A stretch of DNA of 33,656 bases from an uncultured Lachnospiraceae bacterium (GCA_910586615.1 CAJUJP010000006.1:1-33656), one strand, 5' to 3'; positions 25,733-33,077 are shown, numbered from the stretch's first letter. The notes: generated by a model not told the origin, from the sequence alone. A program made the numbers and translations.

Positions 25733-25778
25733 AAAAGGACTGATACACTGGCAAGGTTTGGTGTGTATTGGTCCTTTT
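25733..25778 (+). terminator. Terminator of the GH32-GH13 operon
   Basis: 16-bp stem from AAAAGGACTGATACAC (25733-25748) and 25763-25778 with two G-T wobbles. The right arm ends in TTTT. Confidence 0.75.
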
Positions 25779-25843
25779 GGCCGTTTAAAGGGTTATGCCA
25801 TTCCTACGGCTCTGCCGTCGGTTGAAGATTTTTGCTTTAGCAG

Positions 25844-25872
25844 TGAAACTTTTTAAAGGGATCAATCGTATT
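25844..25872 (+). promoter_or_regulatory. Possible ECF sigma promoter before the unknown gene at 25975
   Basis: TGAAAC, a 17-base spacer and CGTATT. The hexamers fit the general ECF consensus (AAC-type -35, CGTA-type -10) and resemble the elements before the two sigma genes, though the spacing is one base longer than in the GCAACC sites. About 100 bases of leader follow without a recognisable gene. Confidence 0.4.
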
Positions 25873-25974
25873 ATAGTCAAAGAAAGTCCTGCCGTTCAGG
25901 ACCGGTCCGGGCTTTCAGGCATATGTGGGGCAGTTTATGATAAAGATAAGGGACATAAAAACGGGAGGCTTGAA

Positions 25975-27078
25975 ATGAATACGAATGGAATTGGAACAGC
26001 AGCAAGGCCGGCATGGTATGAGGCAGGAAAAACAGGAAGAAATGTTAAGACAGATCAGACGGGGAGCGCTGCTGAGACAGATTTTTTTGCCCGGATGGTG
26101 CAGGAAAGGCAGGCAGCAGGCACCCAGCCGACGCTGGTACTGCACGGGAAAAATGATGCAGACGAGGGGGAGACGGTGGTGGGTTCATCCATTGATGCGC
26201 GGACAGGAGCAAGCATAGCAGTTTACAGACCGCAGGATTTTGATGCGGATAATCCGGTTTATCATGTCAAAGTATGGGATTCCGACGGAAATATGACAGA
26301 GCAGATGGTAGATCTTTCAAAAATCGACCCAAAGAACAGCAATGAAATCGAAATGTCGGCGTATGCATGGCACTTGAGCAGCACCGGAAAATGTCCCAAT
26401 GCTTTTCTCAATTTTGCAGGCGTCCGTTCTTATAACCAGACGGAGGAGAAAAATTATTCGGCGGACAGTGCGTTTAAGAAATTCAACTGGATGAATATTG
26501 TCAAGGATTTTATGCAGATGCAGTATGATGCGCATAACATGAAAGGATATCTGGATTACAAGAAACTGCTGGGATTTATGGAGACAGATTTATTTGCTGA
26601 TGCTGCCCCCAGGGCAGGCAGTGCAGGACAGGAGTTCGATGTACAAACTGTCAGGAGCGGGAAGAAAACAGCAATACAGTATTGGGAAGAATCTTTTGAC
26701 AGGATCGGGCCAAATGCACCGGAGAGTGTCAGACAGGCATGGATGGAGGCAGCAGCAGTGGCTGGAACAGACGGCATGGGAGTTACCTTGTCGGGAAAAC
26801 TGAGTCATATTTCCCAGCTTATGGTTCGGAAGCTTGAAAAAGGATACAGCGGTGAGCAGATCACAGATCTGATGGGAAATTCCGTGCAGTCGGCTGTACG
26901 GGCGGCAAAAGAGGCATTGTATGCGCTGGAACATCCTCTTGCGCCGGACCGGGGCAGGACGATGGAAGAGATCATGAACAGAGAAAAGGAAAAACTGTTT
27001 TATCAGGAGTTTATCAAACGGCTTTCGGGGACCGTCGGTGCGGAGACGACCGGACAGGGGTTTAGCCGGCGATTTTGA
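25975..27078 (+). CDS. Hypothetical protein, 367 aa
   Basis: Not recognised. The frame is open further upstream, but GGGAGG at 25963-25967 fixes the start at the ATG at 25975. There is no signal peptide or membrane helix, so the product is predicted cytoplasmic. The N-terminal 30 residues are Gly/Ala/Thr-rich and low in complexity. A likely beta-rich part (VVGSSIDARTGASIAVYRPQ...VYHVKVWDSDGN) spans about 65-125, and the rest is mostly helical with several Met-rich stretches. An ECF-like promoter lies 100 bases upstream, and the FliF-like membrane protein gene follows after 119 bases. Codon use matches the neighbours. I infer only a possible link to envelope stress through the promoter. Confidence 0.8.
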   Translation: MNTNGIGTAARPAWYEAGKTGRNVKTDQTGSAAETDFFARMVQERQAAGTQPTLVLHGKNDADEGETVVGSSIDARTGASIAVYRPQDFDADNPVYHVKVWDSDGNMTEQMVDLSKIDPKNSNEIEMSAYAWHLSSTGKCPNAFLNFAGVRSYNQTEEKNYSADSAFKKFNWMNIVKDFMQMQYDAHNMKGYLDYKKLLGFMETDLFADAAPRAGSAGQEFDVQTVRSGKKTAIQYWEESFDRIGPNAPESVRQAWMEAAAVAGTDGMGVTLSGKLSHISQLMVRKLEKGYSGEQITDLMGNSVQSAVRAAKEALYALEHPLAPDRGRTMEEIMNREKEKLFYQEFIKRLSGTVGAETTGQGFSRRF

Positions 27079-27197
27079 CATATAAGTCGGGAGATGATAC
27101 TATATGGCAGTAGTGTTGTATGCAGCAGTGCCGTGACAGCAAAATACAGATGCTTTAACTGAAAAACAGACTTTATGGCGGGATAAAAGGTAAATAT

Positions 27198-27641
27198 ATG
27201 ATGAAAAAGAAACGTTTGGGAGTAGTTATCGTGATTGCGGTCATGCTGACGGCAGGAGCAGTTGCTATCGTAAGAAGCGCCGTGGCAGGCAGCAGGTCTG
27301 AAAGCCGATCCGGTCTGGAAGCGGAAGAGATTCTTCTGGATGAGACATTTGTGACGTCAGAATCCCATAAGCAGGCAAAATATACGGAATATCTTGAGGA
27401 AATCCTTGCAGATGAGATCGTAGAGGCTTACCCGGCTGTCAGGAGCGCAGATGTGACATTGACCGGTGGAGAAGAACTGGAATATGCACAGCTTATACTG
27501 GAACTGCAGGACGAGTTTACAGCCGATCATGCGGGAGAAGTGGCGGATGCTGTTGCGACAGCCATTGGGAATATGACGACTGAGTATGTTACGATTGAAG
27601 ATTCTGAGGGAAATGTTCTTTTTGCCGGGGAGAATATGTAG
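27198..27641 (+). CDS. Single-pass membrane protein with FliF/YscJ-like ring-building domain
   Basis: Protein of 147 aa with an N-terminal membrane anchor (residues 8-29) and an outer domain at 62-143. That domain follows the pattern of the ring-building segment of flagellar MS-ring protein FliF: YTEYLEEILADEI, then VRSADVTL, a strand AQLILELQ, a helix of VADAVATAIGN type, and VTIEDSEGNVLF. FliF itself is about 500 aa with two membrane helices, so this is a free-standing version or a remnant. No flagellar genes are present. AAAAGG lies 7 bases before the ATG. It converges with the FtsX-like gene. Whether it forms rings is unknown; the family call rests on pattern similarity only. Confidence 0.7.
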   Translation: MMKKKRLGVVIVIAVMLTAGAVAIVRSAVAGSRSESRSGLEAEEILLDETFVTSESHKQAKYTEYLEEILADEIVEAYPAVRSADVTLTGGEELEYAQLILELQDEFTADHAGEVADAVATAIGNMTTEYVTIEDSEGNVLFAGENM

Positions 27642-27688
27642 GAAAGATACCGGGATTAATAATAGAATGATAGAAACAGATCATTGTG

Positions 27689-27716
27689 GGCTGTGTCTCG
27701 TGTGCGGGACACAGCC
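27689..27716. terminator. Hairpin between convergent genes
   Basis: Perfect 9-bp stem GGCTGTGTC / GACACAGCC with a 10-base loop, lying between two converging genes. A T run (CCCTTTTT) occurs only about 15 bases after it on the plus strand, so termination is likely but not typical. Confidence 0.45.
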
Positions 27717-27735
27717 TAAACTCAACTCTCCCTTT

Positions 27736-28266
27736 TTAATCTACATCTTCCAATTCCCGTATCGTTGTAATCATACGTACCCCCTCAATCCTGCTGATCT
27801 CACTCCGGATTGCCTGGGTATCTGCCCCAAGGCGTATACTCACCCTGTAATTGAAAGAATCAATAAGCGGATTACCCATGGATGCCGCCATTTTTTCCAG
27901 TTCCGGATCCCCACTTAAATATGTAGATTTAAATTCTTCCCAGGCATCTTCCCCGCTGATGTAGTGAGATGCAATTTCGGGGATTCGGGACAATTCTTCA
28001 CCGACTGCCGCTATTTTCTCCTGTGTCAAATCGCAATCCATAAAAACGGCGAGCTGCTTTTCCTGATAAATATTGTATGCTGCCAGGGAGGTAGATCCTA
28101 CTGCACCAATGCAGAACAGTGTGAGCAGAGCGGCACAGATTCTGGAACAGCGGCTGTAGAGGTTATGTTTTCTGTGGCGGCCTGTGCAGTTTTGCAGCAG
28201 AATATCTGCTGTTTCAGAGGGCATGATCATGGAATCTTTGATCTGTATGATGTCTTTTTCGTTCAT
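27736..28266 (-). CDS. Putative anti-sigma factor with FtsX-like extracellular domain
   Basis: Membrane protein of 176 aa encoded 40 bases after an ECF sigma gene. Residues 1-42 are cytoplasmic and contain a short helix (MIMPSETADILLQNC) like the sigma-contacting helices of many Firmicutes anti-sigma factors. One membrane helix spans about 43-66. The outer part (70-170) follows the FtsX extracellular-domain pattern: VFMDCDLTQEKIAAVGEELSRI, ISGEDAWEEFKS, NPLIDSF, and ISRIEGV. FtsX proper has four helices and a permease-like domain, all missing here. The ATG at 28266 was chosen because AAGGAGA lies 8 bases before it. The anti-sigma role is inferred from gene order and topology. The FtsX domain in cell division contacts peptidoglycan hydrolases, so sensing cell-wall enzymes is a reasonable guess. 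Confidence 0.72.
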   Translation of the reverse strand: MNEKDIIQIKDSMIMPSETADILLQNCTGRHRKHNLYSRCSRICAALLTLFCIGAVGSTSLAAYNIYQEKQLAVFMDCDLTQEKIAAVGEELSRIPEIASHYISGEDAWEEFKSTYLSGDPELEKMAASMGNPLIDSFNYRVSIRLGADTQAIRSEISRIEGVRMITTIRELEDVD

Positions 28267-28306
28267 AATGATAGTCTCCTTTTCTATGTGTTTATTCTTA
28301 GTTTGG

Positions 28307-28789
28307 TTATTTATAATTGGAATCAAGCAGTTCCAGCTTCAAGGCTTCTCTTGCCCGCTGGAGCCGTTTTTTGACGGCGCTTTCCGACAGCTTGAGAATT
28401 TTGGAGATCTCTCTGACCGGATAGCCTTCGAAGTAGTGCAGCAGCAGGACTGTTTTCCATTTGGAGGGCAGGGTGTAAAGTTCCTGCAGAAGCTGTCGGT
28501 CTTCGGCGGCGGGCAGGTATTCCTGAAGCTGTTCCGGGTCCAGGCAGGACTGCCGCATACGGAAACGCAGACAGTCCTTGCAGCAGTTGGATGTTACACG
28601 GAGAAGCCATGCCTTCTCATGATCTTTGGATGCAAAGGCAGGCGCCTTTTCCATATACCGGATCAGGACTTCCTGCAGTACATCCTGTACGTCGTGGGGA
28701 TTGCCCAGAAGCAGATAAGCGGTGCGGTAGAGCATATCACCGTAAACTTGCAGGATCCGCTTGATTTCCGGTTCGCTGTATTGATTCAT
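28307..28789 (-). CDS. ECF-type RNA polymerase sigma factor (sigma 1)
   Basis: Alternative sigma factor of 160 aa. The sigma-2 region (about 10-80) shows YGDMLYRTAYLLLGNPHDVQDVLQEV and AWLLRVTSNCCKD. The sigma-4 region (about 100-155) shows LPSKWKTVLLLHYFEGYPVREISKIL and the SESAVKKRLQRARE recognition helix. There is no C-terminal extra domain. The ATG at 28789 follows AGGAGGTGG; upstream in-frame codons lack such a site. The gene is first in a two-gene unit with the FtsX-like protein, its likely antagonist. A matching ECF promoter lies 74-102 bases upstream, suggesting that it transcribes its own gene. Confidence 0.92.
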   Translation of the reverse strand: MNQYSEPEIKRILQVYGDMLYRTAYLLLGNPHDVQDVLQEVLIRYMEKAPAFASKDHEKAWLLRVTSNCCKDCLRFRMRQSCLDPEQLQEYLPAAEDRQLLQELYTLPSKWKTVLLLHYFEGYPVREISKILKLSESAVKKRLQRAREALKLELLDSNYK

Positions 28790-28862
28790 TTTTTGGTGAT
28801 CCACCTCCTGTGTATGTTTTAAATTGATGATATCTTTTGCATTTATGAGGCCTCTTACACTA

Positions 28863-28891
28863 TATACGGACAAAGGCTCCAAAAGGTGACA
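28863..28891 (-). promoter_or_regulatory. ECF-type autoregulatory promoter of sigma 1
   Basis: Minus strand: TGTCAC, 17 bases, CGTATA. The -35 side continues as ACCTTTTGG, close to ACCTATTGG before sigma 2, with the same 16-base distance from ACC to the -10 element. Confidence 0.6.
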
Positions 28892-28945
28892 GCATAATTT
28901 TCTACCATATGTACAGGTATTCTTGACGGATAGAGTAGCTATTTT

Positions 28946-28974
28946 GGAAACGATGTACTAGAATATATAGTATA
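28946..28974 (+). promoter_or_regulatory. Weak ECF-like promoter before the two-helix membrane protein
   Basis: GGAAAC, a 17-base spacer and AGTATA. A sigma-A reading (TTGGAA at 28944, 16 bases, TATAGT at 28966) fits about as well, so the controlling sigma factor is undecided. Confidence 0.3.
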
Positions 28975-29094
28975 CAGTATATGGCAGCGTATTTGCGGGC
29001 GGTTATCATTTTAACCGTGGGAGGTTTGCAGGATAAACGGAAAGATGTCCGCAGCGGCAAGGGTAAAAGCCAAGACAGGAAAGGGAGAATGCAG

Positions 29095-29445
29095 ATGGAA
29101 CAGAGAATCTTACGCTACAGAAAATATATCGATGAATTGCTGAAGCGGGATGATGTGGATTGGGAGGAAACGATCAGACAGCATTTGATTCAGGTGTCTT
29201 TTTTTCAGCATGAAAGACTGATTCATCTGATTGTGACAGTTACTTTCGCACTGTTGGAGGTAGTGGTCATCGCGTTATCGGTGGCGGCTTTTACTTTGGG
29301 AGTCGGACTGTTGGCACTGGGACTGCTTGTTTTGCTGATTCCTTACATCCGGCATTACTATATTCTGGAAAATGAGGTGCAGAAGATGTACAGACAGTAT
29401 GACCAGATGGTGGAAAAACGAGGTATCAGGGATTATTTTCTTTAA
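29095..29445 (+). CDS. Small two-helix membrane protein of unknown function
   Basis: Protein of 116 aa with two adjacent membrane helices (about 43-64 and 66-88). These are flanked by a charged N-terminal segment (RYRKYIDELLKRDDVDWEE) and a basic, Tyr-rich C-terminal tail (HYYILENEVQKMYRQYDQMVEKRG). Both ends are therefore probably cytoplasmic, forming a hairpin in the membrane. GGGAG at 29083-29087 gives a 7-base spacing to the ATG at 29095. A nearby ATG at 29089 is too close to that site. The gene lies between the divergent sigma 1 unit and the sigma 2 unit, directly before the sigma 2 promoter. No family recognised. Confidence 0.78.
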   Translation: MEQRILRYRKYIDELLKRDDVDWEETIRQHLIQVSFFQHERLIHLIVTVTFALLEVVVIALSVAAFTLGVGLLALGLLVLLIPYIRHYYILENEVQKMYRQYDQMVEKRGIRDYFL

Positions 29446-29446
29446 C

Positions 29447-29474
29447 GCAACCTATTGGTATGGACACGGGTATT
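29447..29474 (+). promoter_or_regulatory. ECF-type promoter of the sigma 2 gene
   Basis: GCAACC at 29447-29452, 16 bases, GGTATT at 29469-29474. It begins just after the preceding stop codon and would start transcription only about 15 bases before the sigma 2 ATG. The same hexamers and spacing recur before the VWA gene. Confidence 0.6.
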
Positions 29475-29495
29475 AAGAGTAGCAGAGGTTTTTAT

Positions 29496-29993
29496 ATGAC
29501 AAAAGAGGGGAATATCACAGTGGACGAAGCCATCGACAGATACGCCGATATGGTGTACAGGCTGGCTTTAACCCAGATGAAAAACAGAACTGACGCGGAT
29601 GATTTGTTTCAGGAAGTGTTTGTGCGGCTTGTAAGTCATATTCAGGATCTGGAATCCTGGGAACATGTAAAGGCGTGGCTGATCAGGGTGACGATCAATT
29701 GTGCGAAGAAGCATTTTGACCAGTACTGGAATAAAAATGTAGATTATATGGACGAGCCGGAGCGCGTGGCGGACGAGGATACCGGATACGGGCTTGCGGA
29801 GGAGCATCCTGTGCGCACGGCGGTGCAGAAACTGCCGCCGAAATACCGCCTGGTCATACATTTGTATTATTTCGAGGAGCGGACGGTAGCGGAGATCGCG
29901 GAACTGACCGGACAAAAGGAAAGTACGGTGAAATCCCAGATGCATCGGGCGCGGGAGATGCTGAGAGGTTTGCTGAAAGAAGATTCGGGATGA
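29496..29993 (+). CDS. ECF-type RNA polymerase sigma factor (sigma 2)
   Basis: Alternative sigma factor of 165 aa. The sigma-2 region is at about 11-80 (YADMVYRLALTQMKNRTDADDLFQEV, AWLIRVTINCAKKH), with a short acidic linker and a sigma-4 region at about 105-160 (LPPKYRLVIHLYYFEERTVAEIAEL, ESTVKSQMHRARE). The start at 29496 is set by GAGG at 29485-29488; an ATG 36 bases upstream would overlap the promoter. The gene for a probable anti-sigma factor follows after 120 bases, and a VWA lipoprotein gene with the same promoter motif comes next. Distinct from sigma 1 in the recognition helix (ESTVKSQMH against ESAVKKRLQ), which fits the slightly different promoter motifs. Confidence 0.92.
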   Translation: MTKEGNITVDEAIDRYADMVYRLALTQMKNRTDADDLFQEVFVRLVSHIQDLESWEHVKAWLIRVTINCAKKHFDQYWNKNVDYMDEPERVADEDTGYGLAEEHPVRTAVQKLPPKYRLVIHLYYFEERTVAEIAELTGQKESTVKSQMHRAREMLRGLLKEDSG

Positions 29994-30113
29994 GTTGTCA
30001 TGCAGAGAATAAGATAAATCTGAGATGAAGCGGAAATCTGTAGAAAACAGATGAAATACTTGCGAAAAGTACATGAAAAGCAGCAAATAAATAACAGGCA
30101 ATAGAGGGAAGCT

Positions 30114-31073
30114 ATGATAATAAAGGATCAGTATATCAAAGAAACTTCACAGATACACGCACCTTTAGAATTGATTCAGAGAACCAGACAGGCGGTTCGA
30201 GAAGAGGAAATGCGGATATGCAGGGAGAATATGCCGCAGGTGCCCGTGGAACAGAGTTCTTGCGACGTACAGCCGGAAGAAATGCAGATCATTTTACAAC
30301 CGGAAAGGGCAGACGGGAGACATCAACGCAAATCCTGGGGGAAAATATACAGATGGGCAATGCCGGTGGCTGCTGCTGCCGTTCTTTTGCTCTCCGTGAA
30401 TGTATTCCGTAATATATCAAAAGGCAGTGCATCTATGCCGGCATCAGATACAACATCGGGGCAGGCGGGAGGAGCCGAATCAGCGGCCTCCGATGAAGAC
30501 TTTATGATGTGGGATGCAGCGCCTGCCGAAGGAGCGGCGGCGGAATCCATGGTGCCGGAGGAAGTCTGGTCGGGAGGAGCAGAAGATTCCATGATGGCGG
30601 ATGGAGGCCGGCCGGCGGAAATGGCGGAAGACGATCGTCTGGCGGAATCAGGAGAAAATTCGGTATTGACGGATGATGTGCAGTCGGAAAAAAACCAGGA
30701 AGATTCTAAGTGGGCAGGTTCGGAGACGGGCGCAGAAAAAAAGGAGGATACGGCATTTTCCAGGCAGAATGGGGAATCAGAGACGGCAGACAGGGGGGAT
30801 CAGTCAGACGGAGCAAATGTGCGGGTTGAAGAGCTGACAGTCACAGAAGTGAAGAGGATGCCGGAACTTTTTGAAAATAAGGATGCAGAATATATTACCG
30901 TGCAAGGGATAGAGTTTGCGGTAGTTCAAGAGGGAGAGGATATCTGGTCTGCTTATGTAAAAATTGATGAACAGGGATATGTGATCGCAGGAGAGGCCGC
31001 TGATCAGGATGAATTTACGAGCCGGGCATACGATCTGATCATGGAGACCATTCATCCCGGATTTTCTGATTAA
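30114..31073 (+). CDS. Probable membrane anti-sigma factor for sigma 2
   Basis: Single-pass membrane protein of 319 aa. The cytoplasmic part (1-80) starts with a helix IHAPLELIQRTRQAVREEE, similar in style to the N-terminus of the FtsX-like protein encoded nearby. The membrane helix is about 82-100. Outside there is a long low-complexity linker (about 105-235) rich in Ala, Glu, Ser, Gly and Asp, then a compact C-terminal domain (about 238-319: VTEVKRMPELFENKDAEYITVQGIEFAVVQE...). GAGGG lies 5 bases before the ATG. Gene order (sigma, then membrane protein) is the main support. The outer domain is not a family I recognise. Ends before a strong terminator. Confidence 0.75.
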   Translation: MIIKDQYIKETSQIHAPLELIQRTRQAVREEEMRICRENMPQVPVEQSSCDVQPEEMQIILQPERADGRHQRKSWGKIYRWAMPVAAAAVLLLSVNVFRNISKGSASMPASDTTSGQAGGAESAASDEDFMMWDAAPAEGAAAESMVPEEVWSGGAEDSMMADGGRPAEMAEDDRLAESGENSVLTDDVQSEKNQEDSKWAGSETGAEKKEDTAFSRQNGESETADRGDQSDGANVRVEELTVTEVKRMPELFENKDAEYITVQGIEFAVVQEGEDIWSAYVKIDEQGYVIAGEAADQDEFTSRAYDLIMETIHPGFSD

Positions 31074-31097
31074 AAATAATTTGTTCAAAATAGCATT

Positions 31098-31139
31098 AAA
31101 AAGGTTGTAGAAAAAAATTTTTTTCTGCAACCTTTTTCT
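31098..31139 (+). terminator. Strong terminator after the sigma 2 / anti-sigma unit
   Basis: 20-bp arms (31098-31117 and 31118-31137) with one G-T wobble, where the A7/T7 centre would open as the loop. The right arm ends in TTTTT and also carries the -35 element of the next promoter. Confidence 0.85.
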
Positions 31140-31154
31140 TCCATAAAGGGTATT
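31127..31154 (+). promoter_or_regulatory. ECF-type promoter of the VWA lipoprotein gene
   Basis: GCAACC at 31127-31132, 16 bases, GGTATT at 31149-31154: identical hexamers and spacing to the sigma 2 promoter. It overlaps the right arm of the upstream terminator. Transcription would start near 31161, some 65 bases before the ATG. Confidence 0.65.
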
Positions 31155-31225
31155 TATGATAGAAGCGCTAACCGGACAGTGAGAGCAAGCCGCACAGGAA
31201 GGGCTGCAAACGGGAGGGAAAGATT

Positions 31226-33010
31226 ATGAAAAAAAGAAATTGTTTTGCGAGAGGATTATCTTTCAGTCTGGCAGGAGTATTGCTGCTTACGGGTTGTGGC
31301 GGATTGGAGAAAGCCGATGAAATTCCTGCGGAAGAGAACAGATACACAGAAGCGGCCGGAGAGGACCGGGACGGTGCATATTACAGCACAGACAGTGCGG
31401 GGGATATGTCAGAAGGCGTGGCAGCGGCAGATGAAGCGCCGGCAGATCTTGCGGATGAAGCCACATCAGGTTCTCAGAAATATGCAGAGAATGAGATTTT
31501 TGACGGTTTGCTGAATGACCAAAAGGTAATGGAAGAGGACAGTTATCTGGACTCCTGTTATGAATGGGAACCGGGCGATTATTCCGGTGAGGAATACAGT
31601 GAGTGGGACGAGAAGGGATTTTCTGTTGTGCTGAAAGAGCCGCTGTCGACTTTTTCCGCGGATGTGGATACAGCTTCCTACAGTAATCTGCGGCGGCTGA
31701 TCGGGGAAGGGTATCTTTTGGACGAACTTCCTGATAAGGCCGTGCGGATTGAGGAAATGATCAATTATTTTTCCTATGACCACAAGACACCTGAAGGGAA
31801 GGACCCTTTCGGGGTTACGACGCAGATCAGCGCCTGTCCATGGAATGATGAAGCAGAATTATTGATGATCGGGTTAAAGACAGAGGATATTGATTATGAC
31901 CGCGCGCCGGCATCCAATCTTGTATTTCTGCTGGATGTATCCGGTTCCATGTTTTCTGATGACAAGCTGCCTCTGCTGCAGGAATCTTTCGGGCTGCTGG
32001 CAGAGAATCTGTCAAAAAAAGACAGAGTCTCCATTGTGACATATGCGTCGGAAGACAAAATTGTGCTGGACGGCGTGCGGGGTGATCAGACAAAAGAGAT
32101 CCAGAATGCGCTGAACGGACTGCAGGCCGGCGGCGGTACTCACGGCAGCAGAGGAATAGAGGCGGCTTATGAACTGGCTGAGGAAAATTATATAAAGGGC
32201 GGCAACAACCGTATTATTCTGGCTACGGACGGAGATCTGAACATCGGGATGACCACTGAGGAAGAACTGGAAGATCTGATCACGGAGAAAAAGGAATCGG
32301 GGATCTTTTTATCTGTGCTGGGATTCGGCACCGGCAATATCAAGGATAATAAGATGGAAATACTGGCGGACAAAGGAAACGGTAATTATGCGTATATCGA
32401 CGGTCTGCGGGAAGCAAACAAGGTGCTGGTGGAAGAATTGTCCGCTACGCTTCTTACAATATGCAAAGACGTAAAGTTTCAGGTAGAGTTTAATCCGGCC
32501 GTGGTGGCGGGCTATCGCCTGCTGGGATATGAGAACAGGGCGCTGAAAAAAGAAGATTTTGACGATGATACGAAAGATGCGGGAGAGATCGGAGCGGGCC
32601 ATAGCGTGACGGCGCTCTATGAGATTATTTTAAAAGAGCCTCTGGGAGATCTGTCTGATGAGGAAGTCGATGATTTGAAGTACAGTAAAGAGTACATAAA
32701 GGAAAAGGGCGGGGAAATTTCGAGTGCGGCGGCAAAGAAGGAATGGCTGACTATCAGCATCCGTTACAAGAAACCTGCCGGGGACAAGAGTAATCTGCTG
32801 GAATATCCCGTGGGTTATGAGTGCTATACGACCAGACCATCGGATGACTTTGTTTTTGCAGCGGCGGTGGCTGAATTCGGGCTTCTGGCATCGCACAGTG
32901 AATATCCGGAAGGTGCGTCTGTACGGCATGTGGAAAAGGCGTTGCGATCTGTCGATCTGTCGGATCAGTACAAGAAAGAATTTTTGAAACTGGTGCAGGC
33001 AGTGCAGTGA
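31226..33010 (+). CDS. VWA-domain surface lipoprotein (YfbK-like)
   Basis: Surface lipoprotein of 594 aa. Lipobox LLTGC with C24 as lipidation site, then an acidic low-complexity spacer. Residues about 130-200 form the N-terminal domain typical of YfbK-type proteins (FSADVDTASYSNLRRLI...VRIEEMINYFSYD). The von Willebrand A domain is about 228-400 with an intact metal site D237-x-S239-x-S241 (LLDVSGS), the Thr of AGGGTHGSRG and ATDGDLNIG. A C-terminal YfbK-type domain follows. GGGAGG precedes the ATG by about 6 bases. Such domains bind protein ligands through a metal ion; the partner is unknown. The shared ECF promoter motif makes it the best candidate target of sigma 2. Confidence 0.92.
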   Translation: MKKRNCFARGLSFSLAGVLLLTGCGGLEKADEIPAEENRYTEAAGEDRDGAYYSTDSAGDMSEGVAAADEAPADLADEATSGSQKYAENEIFDGLLNDQKVMEEDSYLDSCYEWEPGDYSGEEYSEWDEKGFSVVLKEPLSTFSADVDTASYSNLRRLIGEGYLLDELPDKAVRIEEMINYFSYDHKTPEGKDPFGVTTQISACPWNDEAELLMIGLKTEDIDYDRAPASNLVFLLDVSGSMFSDDKLPLLQESFGLLAENLSKKDRVSIVTYASEDKIVLDGVRGDQTKEIQNALNGLQAGGGTHGSRGIEAAYELAEENYIKGGNNRIILATDGDLNIGMTTEEELEDLITEKKESGIFLSVLGFGTGNIKDNKMEILADKGNGNYAYIDGLREANKVLVEELSATLLTICKDVKFQVEFNPAVVAGYRLLGYENRALKKEDFDDDTKDAGEIGAGHSVTALYEIILKEPLGDLSDEEVDDLKYSKEYIKEKGGEISSAAAKKEWLTISIRYKKPAGDKSNLLEYPVGYECYTTRPSDDFVFAAAVAEFGLLASHSEYPEGASVRHVEKALRSVDLSDQYKKEFLKLVQAVQ

Positions 33011-33041
33011 CAGACAGTTTCTGTTGTGATCATATAAGGAA

Positions 33042-33077
33042 GGGGCAGGTGCGACTTTCACGAGTCAAACCTGCCCC
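33042..33077. terminator. Hairpin between the VWA and hsp20 genes
   Basis: GGGGCAGGT / ACCTGCCCC with an inner GACT / AGTC stem. The genes converge here, so it may stop both transcripts, although no T run follows on either strand. Confidence 0.55.

Noticed and set aside
25795..25974. In-frame upstream extension of the 25975 gene
   Set aside because: GGGAGG just before the ATG at 25975 sets the start, and the extension would run over the ECF-like promoter.
28981..29094. Upstream extension of the two-helix membrane protein
   Set aside because: The ATG at 28981 has no ribosome binding site, and GGGAG at 29083 fits the start at 29095.
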